DNA of 59,524 nt. It comes from Defluviitaleaceae bacterium (lineage in GTDB: Bacteria > Bacillota > Clostridia > Lachnospirales > WRAA01). Within the stretch, counting starts at the first letter, position 1. Every line of letters begins with the position of its first letter. This document shows positions 49,601 to 57,405 of this stretch, in pieces. The notes under the pieces are model-generated. The model was not told the origin of the DNA and ran no database searches. It worked only from the letters and a program-made list of their open reading frames with translations. Where the stretch lies: assembly GCA_009780015.1 (NCBI GenBank), contig WRAW01000004.1:1-59524 (forward strand), written 5' to 3'. Made by a program: the position numbers and the translations under genes.

Positions 49601-50734
49601 TTAATTCGCCCTGATTCGCTTTCCGGTCTCTGGGTCAAACAAGTGGGTTCTTTCAGCGTAAAATTCAAGCTGAACCTCCTGCCCTCGTTCGTACACCACA
49701 TTATCTGTTGTAATCATGTTCATCAGCGAATCTCCGACACGGACGCTGATCCGTCGTTCATCGCCCAAATTTTCGTAAATGGCAATCGGGATATAACTTC
49801 CCGCTGTTGTTTGCTTTGCGACCATTACGTCCATGGGCCGCACGCCAAGAGTTACTTTCTTGCCGCTTTCCAATATGCCAAGGTAACGCTTAGGCACTTC
49901 CACACGCAGCGGACTGTTTTCAAATGTGAAGAAAAGCGTCCCTTCTTCCTTCTGAATGACCGACGGCAGCAGATTCATGGGCGGTTCGCCTATAAACCCC
50001 GCCACAAACTCGTTTTCAGGGTTGTCGTAAACTTCCATAGGCGTTCCCATTTGCTGCAGCTCGCCGTCCTTCATAATCAGGATACGGTCAGCCAGCGACA
50101 TAGCCTCCATTTGGTCATGGGTCACAATAATTGTCGTACACTTTATTTCGTGGTGCATACGCTTAATTTCGTGGCGCATACCCTGGCGCATCTTACCGTC
50201 CAAATGGCTGAGCGGCTCGTCAAGCAGCAAGAGCTTGGGTCTGCGGACAATTGCCCGGGCAATATTGACGCGTTGTTTCTGGCCGCCGGAAAGGGAGGGC
50301 GGTTTTTGATCCAAGAGATCATCCACTTTGAGCAAGGGCGCGACATAATCGATAGCCTTTTGAATTTCCTCGTTCGACATTTTCTTGGCGCGCATGTTAA
50401 ACGCCAGGTTGTCATAAACCGTCAAAGGAGGATAGAGGGCATAATCTTCAAAAGCCAGGCCAATGTTGCGATCCTTGGGCAGCAGGTTGTTGATACGGGT
50501 TTCGCCGATATAAATATCTCCGTCGGTAACGGTCTCAAGACCCGCCAACATGCGCAAAGTCGTGGTTTTACCACAGCCTGACGGCCCAAGGATTCCGATA
50601 AATTCACCGTCATTGCAGGAAAAGGACAGGTTCTTTACGGCGAAATCGAGCTTCTGTGCCTTTTTCTTCCTAAACCAGCTTTTCTCAGTATTTTCATATT
50701 GCTTGTAAACATTGCGTAATACGAGTTCCGCCAT
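49601..50734 (-). CDS. ABC transporter ATPase, MalK/UgpC type (second ATPase)
   Basis: The 377-residue protein has Walker A LGPSGCGKTT, the canonical signature LSGGQKQRVNIAR, Walker B LLLLDEPLSHLD and the switch His in IVTHDQMEAMS, with a C-terminal OB-type regulatory domain (about 240-377). It ends the transport part of the operon and follows the other ATPase by 3 bp. Two different MalK-like ATPases in one operon suggest a heterodimer, as in GlpS/GlpT glycerol importers. Confidence 0.9.
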   Translation of the reverse strand: MAELVLRNVYKQYENTEKSWFRKKKAQKLDFAVKNLSFSCNDGEFIGILGPSGCGKTTTLRMLAGLETVTDGDIYIGETRINNLLPKDRNIGLAFEDYALYPPLTVYDNLAFNMRAKKMSNEEIQKAIDYVAPLLKVDDLLDQKPPSLSGGQKQRVNIARAIVRRPKLLLLDEPLSHLDGKMRQGMRHEIKRMHHEIKCTTIIVTHDQMEAMSLADRILIMKDGELQQMGTPMEVYDNPENEFVAGFIGEPPMNLLPSVIQKEEGTLFFTFENSPLRVEVPKRYLGILESGKKVTLGVRPMDVMVAKQTTAGSYIPIAIYENLGDERRISVRVGDSLMNMITTDNVVYERGQEVQLEFYAERTHLFDPETGKRIRAN

Positions 50735-50737
50735 ATC

Positions 50738-51892
50738 CTAGCCCTCCTCCTTTGTCCCCGGCGCGTCACTTACGTGCTGCGCCGCGTTGCTGCGGACAAT
50801 ATATGTACCCTTTTCGGCACAAAAGAATATGGCATGCTGCATATTCAACGATAAAAACACCGGCTGATCGATCTTAGCACGGGTGTCGTTCGGCACTACC
50901 AGGGACAAACGAACGCCGCCCACGTCAGCTACAAGGATAACCTTATTTCCGATAGGTTCATTGACGTACACGCTTCCCCGTAGCCATCCCGGCACTTCAT
51001 CAAAAGAAAAGCTGATGTCGTTACCGCGAATTCCTACCCGCACTTTCCGATGCTCGCCGCCACGCAAAACCTTGGCTGCGTCGGGCGCAACCGGCAGAAG
51101 AGCCGCCTGTCCAAACGCCCGCACCGCAAGCTCACCGCTCCGCTCGGTCAATTCGCCGTCAAAAATGTTGATTTCCGGCTCACCAAACAGCCTTGCGACA
51201 AATTCATTATTGGGCGTGTAATACATCTCCATCGGAGTCCCCAATTGTTCAATTTTCCCAAGGTTAAGCACGGCAATGCGATCCGCCAGCGACATAGCCT
51301 CCATATAATCATGGGTAACGTAGATTGTCGTGGTATCAAAGGAGCTCTGCATCTCTTTAAGTTCCCCGCGCATATGGTGACGGAGCTTTGCGTCCAGGTG
51401 CGCCAGCGGTTCGTCCATCAGGAACGCGTTTGGCTCCCTGACAAGACACCGGCCAATAGCGACGCGCTGTCTCTGCCCGTTGGACAACTGACTGGGGCGG
51501 CGCTCCCAAAGATGGTCTATCTGCATCATCTTGGTAACACGTTCCACCTGCCGGCGAATATGCGCTTCATCCTTTTTGTAAAGCTTACTGCGCATAGGCG
51601 ACGCGATGTTGTCATACACGGTCATATGCGGATAAAGCGCATAGCTTTCAAAAACCATGGATATGTTGCGGTGCATGGGTTCCTTGTGGTTCACAATTTC
51701 CCCATCAATTTTGACCAGTCCCTTTTGTGGGAATTCCACACCGGCAATGGTTTTAAGCAGGGTCGTTTTACCGGCGCCGGCCGGGCCGAACAGCACAAAA
51801 AACTCGTTGTCCTTCACTTCCAGACTCACATCATCCAGAGCGTTTATTTTTCCAAACGCTTTTGTAATATTCTCTAAAGCAATACTTGCCAA
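50738..51892 (-). CDS. ABC transporter ATPase, MalK/UgpC type (first ATPase, variant signature)
   Basis: The 384-residue protein starts at TTG 51892 after GGGGG. Walker A is FGPAGAGKTT, Walker B AFLMDEPLAHLD and the switch His YVTHDYMEAMS. The signature reads LSNGQRQRVAIGR, Asn replacing the usual Gly. An OB-type domain follows. With the second ATPase it would form the motor of the polyol importer. Confidence 0.9.
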   Translation of the reverse strand: MASIALENITKAFGKINALDDVSLEVKDNEFFVLFGPAGAGKTTLLKTIAGVEFPQKGLVKIDGEIVNHKEPMHRNISMVFESYALYPHMTVYDNIASPMRSKLYKKDEAHIRRQVERVTKMMQIDHLWERRPSQLSNGQRQRVAIGRCLVREPNAFLMDEPLAHLDAKLRHHMRGELKEMQSSFDTTTIYVTHDYMEAMSLADRIAVLNLGKIEQLGTPMEMYYTPNNEFVARLFGEPEINIFDGELTERSGELAVRAFGQAALLPVAPDAAKVLRGGEHRKVRVGIRGNDISFSFDEVPGWLRGSVYVNEPIGNKVILVADVGGVRLSLVVPNDTRAKIDQPVFLSLNMQHAIFFCAEKGTYIVRSNAAQHVSDAPGTKEEG

Positions 51893-51904
51893 ATGACTGC
51901 CCCC

Positions 51905-52789
51905 TTACCCTTTTACAGCGCCGAAGCTAAGCCCGCGCACAAGATGTTTCTGGATGAACAAACAGGCAATAAGCTGCGGCGTGATAGCCACCAGCGCCGC
52001 TACGGCAACCTGCCCGAAGCGCACCGTATCCGACGCGATATAGCGCATAGAGGTAACGGTAATCGTCTGTACCTGGAATCCGGTAAGTACCAGCGGGAAT
52101 GTAAAGCTGTTCCACGCGAAAATAAACGCAAGCAGGCACGCCGCCACCAAACCGGGCTTAATTAAGGGAATCAATATCTTTATAAATACTTCAAACCATC
52201 TGTAGCCGTCTAACTGGGCGGCCTGTTCGACCTCCACGCTGATATCCTCGAAATATCCGCGCACAACCCAGATAACCAGCGGCATGGTAATAAGCTGATA
52301 TACCCAGATCAAGCCAAGATATGTGTCTAAAAGTCCAATATTCTGAAAGATCAAGAATATCGGCACAACGACCATGATCTCAGGGGCAAATCTAAACGAC
52401 AGAATCTGGAAAGCCACCCCTTCCTTGTGCTTGAAGTTATACCGGGCAAGAGCATAGGCCACGGGAACGCCGGCAACAACCGTGACCAGCACCGCGCCGC
52501 CGGATACTATCAGGTTTTGGAAAAACGCCATAAAGTAGTCGGTTCTCAACAGCACCGCTTCGTAGTTTTCCAAGGTCGGAGTAAATATGAACAGGGTGTT
52601 GAACATTTCCCGATCCGACTTGAATGAGATGAGAACCATCCAAAACAGCGGAAACAGCGCGAACAGCGAATACAAACCCAGACCCAGGCTTCTGCCGAAA
52701 GTCTGAAGCGCGGTAACGGCCCTCTTGTTTTTCTGCGTATCCACCAGGGTTTCCGTGTTGCTGTATGTATTACCAGTAGGTGCACTCAT
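51905..52789 (-). CDS. ABC sugar/polyol transporter permease, MalG/UgpE type
   Basis: The 294-residue protein has six membrane helices and the EAA-type loop for ATPase contact (EVEQAAQLDGYRWFEVFIKI). It starts at ATG 52789 after AAGGAGG and follows the first permease by 15 bp. It pairs with that protein to form the membrane channel of the importer. Confidence 0.9.
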   Translation of the reverse strand: MSAPTGNTYSNTETLVDTQKNKRAVTALQTFGRSLGLGLYSLFALFPLFWMVLISFKSDREMFNTLFIFTPTLENYEAVLLRTDYFMAFFQNLIVSGGAVLVTVVAGVPVAYALARYNFKHKEGVAFQILSFRFAPEIMVVVPIFLIFQNIGLLDTYLGLIWVYQLITMPLVIWVVRGYFEDISVEVEQAAQLDGYRWFEVFIKILIPLIKPGLVAACLLAFIFAWNSFTFPLVLTGFQVQTITVTSMRYIASDTVRFGQVAVAALVAITPQLIACLFIQKHLVRGLSFGAVKG

Positions 52790-52804
52790 AGAACCGCCTC
52801 CTTA

Positions 52805-53740
52805 TCAATAGCCTTGAGCTTCCTTGGCGGCCTTGCGCTGACGTTTCACCAAGAACTGCGCCGCTATATTTACGATTACCCACAGCGTCAGCAGATACGG
52901 AAGCGATTCTCCCAAGCGCTGAAACCGAAAACCAATTTCATATCCCGTCATTGACAGATTCATAAGTGTTCTGCCGGGGCCGCCCCTTGTAAGCGCGAAG
53001 ATAATACCGAACTCTTGGAGGGCCACCATAAGACGGAACAGCAAGGCAATGTACAGGTACGGTTTTAACATGGGAAGAGTCAAGGTCTTGAAAATAAACC
53101 AGGGGCTTGCCCCGTCAACCTGAGCCGCCTCGAACGGAGATTTAGGAAGGGATTGCAGCCCCGCCAGCACCAAGAGCATTATAAACGGAGTGTAAACCCA
53201 GGTATCGATCAGCACGGCGGTAAACATGGCCGTATGATGACCGGCGGCCCACGGGAAATTGTATACGCCGAACGCCCTGAGAATCGGCTCCAGGATACCA
53301 ACCGAGTTGGACGTCATAAGCTGCCAGATAAGCACGGCAATGGCCGGAGCGACCATCAGCGGAAAAATAAGCGCAACTTTCAATATCCGAGTGATGGGCG
53401 AATCCTTTCTTAGCATCATCGCCACAAGCGTTCCCAGTATCATCTGGGTAGTCACAGCGAAAAACGCATATCTCAGCGTTACGCTCAAAGCGTGAAAGAA
53501 GTCCGGGTTCTGAAATGCTCGTATCCAGTTGCGCAATCCCACAAACTCCCATGTCGGCATACGAAATGAGAAGTTTGTAAAGGACAGAAAAATCGCCGTA
53601 GCAAATGGAATCAAAATACCAATCAGGACAAGAAGCCCAGGCGCGATGATTAAATATGGCCTCAGCCGTACGCTTCTTGGAATTTCATTATAATTAATCC
53701 CCCCGGGATGTTTCTCCGTCTTTTTTGTCATAGAAGCCAT
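52805..53740 (-). CDS. ABC sugar/polyol transporter permease, MalF/UgpA type
   Basis: The 311-residue protein starts at ATG 53740 after AGGAGAGC. The open frame reaches 53890 but that part is repeat DNA. It has six membrane helices (LRPYLIIAPGLLVLIGILIP first) and the EAA loop PFEAAQVDGASPWFIFKTL. It is separated from the binding-protein gene by the nested repeat at 53759-54027. Confidence 0.9.
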   Translation of the reverse strand: MASMTKKTEKHPGGINYNEIPRSVRLRPYLIIAPGLLVLIGILIPFATAIFLSFTNFSFRMPTWEFVGLRNWIRAFQNPDFFHALSVTLRYAFFAVTTQMILGTLVAMMLRKDSPITRILKVALIFPLMVAPAIAVLIWQLMTSNSVGILEPILRAFGVYNFPWAAGHHTAMFTAVLIDTWVYTPFIMLLVLAGLQSLPKSPFEAAQVDGASPWFIFKTLTLPMLKPYLYIALLFRLMVALQEFGIIFALTRGGPGRTLMNLSMTGYEIGFRFQRLGESLPYLLTLWVIVNIAAQFLVKRQRKAAKEAQGY

Positions 53741-53758
53741 AATAAAAGCTCTCCTTAA

Positions 53759-54027
53759 TAGACCTCTTCCGAAACCTGCTTTCGTCGTATAGTGAAACAA
53801 CTTGAAAAGTGAACCAATATTTTCTGGAAGCATCGGCCTACTGCCGCCGACGTTCCACAAAATATTGGTCTGATATTGAAGTTGTTTCACTATATTTGCG
53901 AGCGTTTTTTCGCCTGGCTAGGCGCGCCCGACGACGCACACCCTATAGTGTTTGCTAGGAGCGCGCAACAACGCCAGGCGGAAAATAAGCCGCAAAGACG
54001 GCGGAATGAGGTTTCGGAAGAGGTCTA
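53759..54027. repeat. Type B inverted-repeat element carrying a type D insertion
   Basis: TAGACCTCTTCCGAAACCT and AGGTTTCGGAAGAGGTCTA bound 269 bp, TA outside. The arms TTTGCGAGCGTTTTTTCGCC and GGCGGAAAATAAGCCGCAAA pair once the inner type D element is removed. A GCACACC..GTGTTTGC stem (53936-53955) is inside. It fills most of the 389-bp gap between the binding-protein and first permease genes. Confidence 0.9.
53790..53892. repeat. Type D element nested in a type B element
   Basis: TAGTGAAACAACTT and AAGTTGTTTCACTA bound 103 bp, flanked by TA on both sides (53788-53789, 53893-53894). A second pair of arms, ACCAATATTTTCTGG.. and ..CACAAAATATTGGT, lies inside. Taking it out with one TA restores the paired arm of the host element. 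Confidence 0.88.
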
Positions 54028-54113
54028 GTATTGCGGCGGAACGCCGGGCAACAGTGTTTGACCGCCGTACTTTTGCACAGCGGCCAAACCGTATTTTCAA
54101 TTATCGGAACCAA

Positions 54114-54132
54114 TAGACCTCTTCGGAAATTA
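54114..54132. repeat. Type B end fragment at the binding-protein stop codon
   Basis: TAGACCTCTTCGGAAATTA is one type B end without a partner nearby. Its last TTA is the stop codon of the binding-protein gene (minus strand). Confidence 0.5.
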
Positions 54133-55638
54133 GTTAGGTATTACTACGTCCTGAACAATTCTGTTCTGTGTGGCGGCAAGTTGATCCAACCCTTCTTGCA
54201 CGCTGGAAAACTGTCCCGCTACGATATCTTGCAAGGTTGCCGCCCATTCCGTGGTGGTTTCAAAGAAGTAAGGCTGAGGCGTAAACAGAATGGTCGTGCT
54301 GTCGATTGTGGCTTCAAACGCTTCCATGTATCCGGGGTGGTCTTCCATCCTGACAAGGAAGGCCGGATGATTCCACACGGAGTAACGGGACGGGTTCATG
54401 GAATTCATTACCGTGGAGGCATGAAGAGCAAACTCCGCGCCTGTAAAATACTTTATGAACAGCCAAGCCGCATCCTTATTCTGGGAATAATTGTTCATAG
54501 CGATAGACCATGTCCAGTAATTGGAGTACGGCGTGTCTCCCACATTGCGAACCGGCAGAGTCGTCCAGGCGATGTTTCCGGCTTCCTGGGAAGCTCCGGG
54601 CCAGTTCTGGTGGATGCCGGTCTGATCCGCGTCAAACAGTATGGCCGCCATTCCGGCTCCCAGGTCGGCGCCGGCTTCATACCAGCTATATCTTGCCCAG
54701 TCCGGCGCGCCGCCGCGGTGAACCAGCTCAACGAACCACTCCGTCATTTCAACGGCTGCGGGGGAATTAACCTGGGAAACAAGCCTTCCGTCCTCAATGA
54801 TAAAATCTACAGCGCCGAAGTTTGCGAACGAGCTCATGAAACCGGGATGAATAGTACCCCAGTCACGGGCGCCGCGCAGCGCGATGCCGTAAGAACCCGG
54901 GCCGTTCCAGCCCTGCAGCCGCTCCGATACATAGAGGAGTTCGTCAAATGTACGCGGTACTTCCAGATTGTTTTCCTCAAAGGCACGCACGTTAAAGGCA
55001 AGTGAGTAAAGCTCCCATTGCATAGGCAGTCCCAACTGGGCGCCCGTTCCCACCGGGTTGCCGGGAATGCCGTTCCAGCGCAGGGCGTCGCGGGCGCTGC
55101 CGATAAGGTCTTCAAAGTCGTAATCCGAGGTCATGTTGTCGGGGTTTGTCAGGAATACGTTCAGGTCTTGCACAAAGCCGGCTCTGGAATAATCCCACAA
55201 CTGATAGGCTCCGGCCATAAATACGTCGGGCTCACCCGAGCGGCTGGACAGCGCGGGAACCAACTGGTCGAAATAGCTGAGTTCCGGCGTGACGGAAAAC
55301 TCTACGCTGATGCCTGTTAACGCTTCAAACTCTGGTATTTGAGACACAAGAGCGTCGGAAACGCCGTGCTGCACCAAGCTGACGCGCAAAGTGGTTCCTT
55401 CATGGGCTCTCCAATCAAACTCACTCGAGGGCAGAGCCGCCGACTGCGCCGCAAGGACGTCCGCCAGGGTTACGTCTGTCAGATTAGCCGACGCGCCTCC
55501 TCCGTTTCCTCCGATGTTGCCAACGACCGCCGCCTCCTGCTGGGCGGGAGCGCAGCTAACCAGAAGAGCTAATACCAACATAATAGAAATCGAACCTGTA
55601 AAGATTTTAATTTTTTTGATGGTTTTGCCAAACATCAT
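54130..55638 (-). CDS. ABC transporter substrate-binding lipoprotein, polyol type
   Basis: The 502-residue protein starts at ATG 55638 after GGAGGAAAGC. A signal peptide with lipobox LLVSC (ALLVSCAPAQ) anchors it outside the membrane. The mature part has the family 1 extracellular solute-binding pattern, with FEALTGISVEFSVTP, SRSGEPDVFMAGAYQLWDYS, GIALRGARDWGTIHPGF and NKDAAWLFIKYFTGAEF. It is the first gene of the importer operon. The ligand is inferred to be a tetritol or similar polyol from the enzymes downstream. Confidence 0.9.
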   Translation of the reverse strand: MMFGKTIKKIKIFTGSISIMLVLALLVSCAPAQQEAAVVGNIGGNGGGASANLTDVTLADVLAAQSAALPSSEFDWRAHEGTTLRVSLVQHGVSDALVSQIPEFEALTGISVEFSVTPELSYFDQLVPALSSRSGEPDVFMAGAYQLWDYSRAGFVQDLNVFLTNPDNMTSDYDFEDLIGSARDALRWNGIPGNPVGTGAQLGLPMQWELYSLAFNVRAFEENNLEVPRTFDELLYVSERLQGWNGPGSYGIALRGARDWGTIHPGFMSSFANFGAVDFIIEDGRLVSQVNSPAAVEMTEWFVELVHRGGAPDWARYSWYEAGADLGAGMAAILFDADQTGIHQNWPGASQEAGNIAWTTLPVRNVGDTPYSNYWTWSIAMNNYSQNKDAAWLFIKYFTGAEFALHASTVMNSMNPSRYSVWNHPAFLVRMEDHPGYMEAFEATIDSTTILFTPQPYFFETTTEWAATLQDIVAGQFSSVQEGLDQLAATQNRIVQDVVIPN

Positions 55639-55799
55639 GCTTTCCTCCATTTCAGTTTTAGTATATATGTATACTACTTATGTATGATACAATATGAGTA
55701 AATTATTTGAAATGCATAATTCTTCGATTTCATACAATATCTTTATAATTTCTTTACAACAAACTTGAAAAACACAAAATTTTTATGGTTTTTAAAAAA

Positions 55800-57377
55800 T
55801 TATTCAGCTTGAGCCGCAGAAAGGGTATGCTTTTCCCTATATTCTTTGCAAGTTATTCCCTTTTGCTCCTTGAACACCTTGCTAAAGTAATACGGACTGG
55901 GAAACCCTACCTTTTCCGCTATCTCATATATTTTCATATTGGTGTCCAGCAGTAGCGCTTCCGATTTGGCAATGCGAATTTGTGTTAGGTATTGCACAAA
56001 GCTTATGCCCATTTCCTGCTTAAAAGCCATAGAAAGATAGCTGGGGGTAATGTTCGCGGCTTTCGCCGCGTCTTCCAGCGTAATAGACTTTTCATAGTGC
56101 TTGGATATGTAGTGAAGGCATTTCGCAATAGTAGGGCTGTGATAATTGCCCCGGTTGCTCATTACATCAAAAATTGTGGCGTAAAACTCAATGATATAAT
56201 GGCATACACGATCCAGCGAATGCATCTTTGACAAAACCGCGTAGTCAAACTTGTCTTGGCTTAACCCGGCGGTTTGGCGGAGAGACGCTTCCTCGCAGAC
56301 CGATTTAGCGCATGATATGAAATCCACAAAAACACTTTGGAGCGCCGCGTAAGAGTGAAGCTCCCTTAATTCGGAAAATATCTGGTGTATGTACGCGGTG
56401 AGCGACTGACGCTCCCCCCGGTATAAAAGCCGCTTAATCTTGCTATGGCTTACGTTAATACGATCTGTCCCGCAAGGTACGGTAATATCTCGGAAAAAGG
56501 TAACGCTCCGTTCCGAAAAAAAACCGTCGCTTCGCGCCGCCTCCGCCTGTGACAAAAGAATTGGAAGCAGAGGGGCGCTAAGAAATTCGCTAACCCCCAT
56601 GCGGATCGAAACATCAAGATAGTTTTTGCTGTTGCGCACGATCAAGGCGCACTGTTCGGCCAGCCGCTCCATTGTTGTGCATGAAACCGAACCGATCACC
56701 GACAAGTACACCGCGCCCTGATACATAGAGGTACAGTAGGTCGCGTCCGGCAGGGTCAGCGATGATATAACGATGGACTGTAAGGTTTGCATAGGTTTAT
56801 CCATCGGTTCGACATCATCGGCCTGCATGTTCATGATACAACCGCACTTTATCGCGACATATTCGGAATGTGTGAACAGGCCCGCCGGCGGTGCTTCCAG
56901 CCTGTCGGCGGAAATTGACTCATTGGGAGGGAACCCGAATAGCTGTCCCTGCAGATATTGATGACGCGCCTCCCACATTATGTCCGTTCGTTTTGGCTTA
57001 CTGCTCAAATCAATACTGATATTGCGCAAAACTTCGACCAGGCTTGCTTCACTCAGCTCCGATTTCAGCAGATAGTGTGTGACACCCAGCGACATAGCCT
57101 TGCGCGCAAAACCAAATTCATCGTAATTTGTCAGAATTACCAGCACGATATCCTTTTTCTGCTTTCTGATTTCTTCCAGCAGCGTAATTCCGTCCATGAC
57201 CTGCATTTTAATATCGGTTATCAAAATATCCGGCTGTATCTCGTCAATCAGCGCTAAAGCCTCTTGCCCGTTGTGGGTTTCAGCGACAATTTGATAACCA
57301 TAAACATTCCAGTTGATGATAGATTTCAAACCCAATCGAACCAGATATTCATCGTCTACAATTAGGACACGTTTCAC
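55800..57377 (-). CDS. AraC-type response regulator (YesN-like)
   Basis: The 525-residue protein has an N-terminal receiver (VLIVDDEYLVRLGLKSII, phospho-acceptor in DILITDIKMQVMDGI, Lys region HYLLKSELSEASL), a middle region of about 280 residues without known motif, and a C-terminal AraC DNA-binding domain (ITLEDAAKAANITPSYLSMA, IYEIAEKVGFPSPYYFSKVF). It follows its kinase by 28 bp and probably activates the importer operon, which begins 161 bp downstream. Confidence 0.93.
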   Translation of the reverse strand: MKRVLIVDDEYLVRLGLKSIINWNVYGYQIVAETHNGQEALALIDEIQPDILITDIKMQVMDGITLLEEIRKQKKDIVLVILTNYDEFGFARKAMSLGVTHYLLKSELSEASLVEVLRNISIDLSSKPKRTDIMWEARHQYLQGQLFGFPPNESISADRLEAPPAGLFTHSEYVAIKCGCIMNMQADDVEPMDKPMQTLQSIVISSLTLPDATYCTSMYQGAVYLSVIGSVSCTTMERLAEQCALIVRNSKNYLDVSIRMGVSEFLSAPLLPILLSQAEAARSDGFFSERSVTFFRDITVPCGTDRINVSHSKIKRLLYRGERQSLTAYIHQIFSELRELHSYAALQSVFVDFISCAKSVCEEASLRQTAGLSQDKFDYAVLSKMHSLDRVCHYIIEFYATIFDVMSNRGNYHSPTIAKCLHYISKHYEKSITLEDAAKAANITPSYLSMAFKQEMGISFVQYLTQIRIAKSEALLLDTNMKIYEIAEKVGFPSPYYFSKVFKEQKGITCKEYREKHTLSAAQAE

Positions 57378-57405
57378 GGCGGCAAATCCTCCCCTGCACT
57401 ATTAT

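Noticed and set aside
53741..53890. N-terminal extension of the MalF-type permease
   Set aside because: The extra 50 residues are translated repeat element; a good ribosome binding site precedes ATG 53740.
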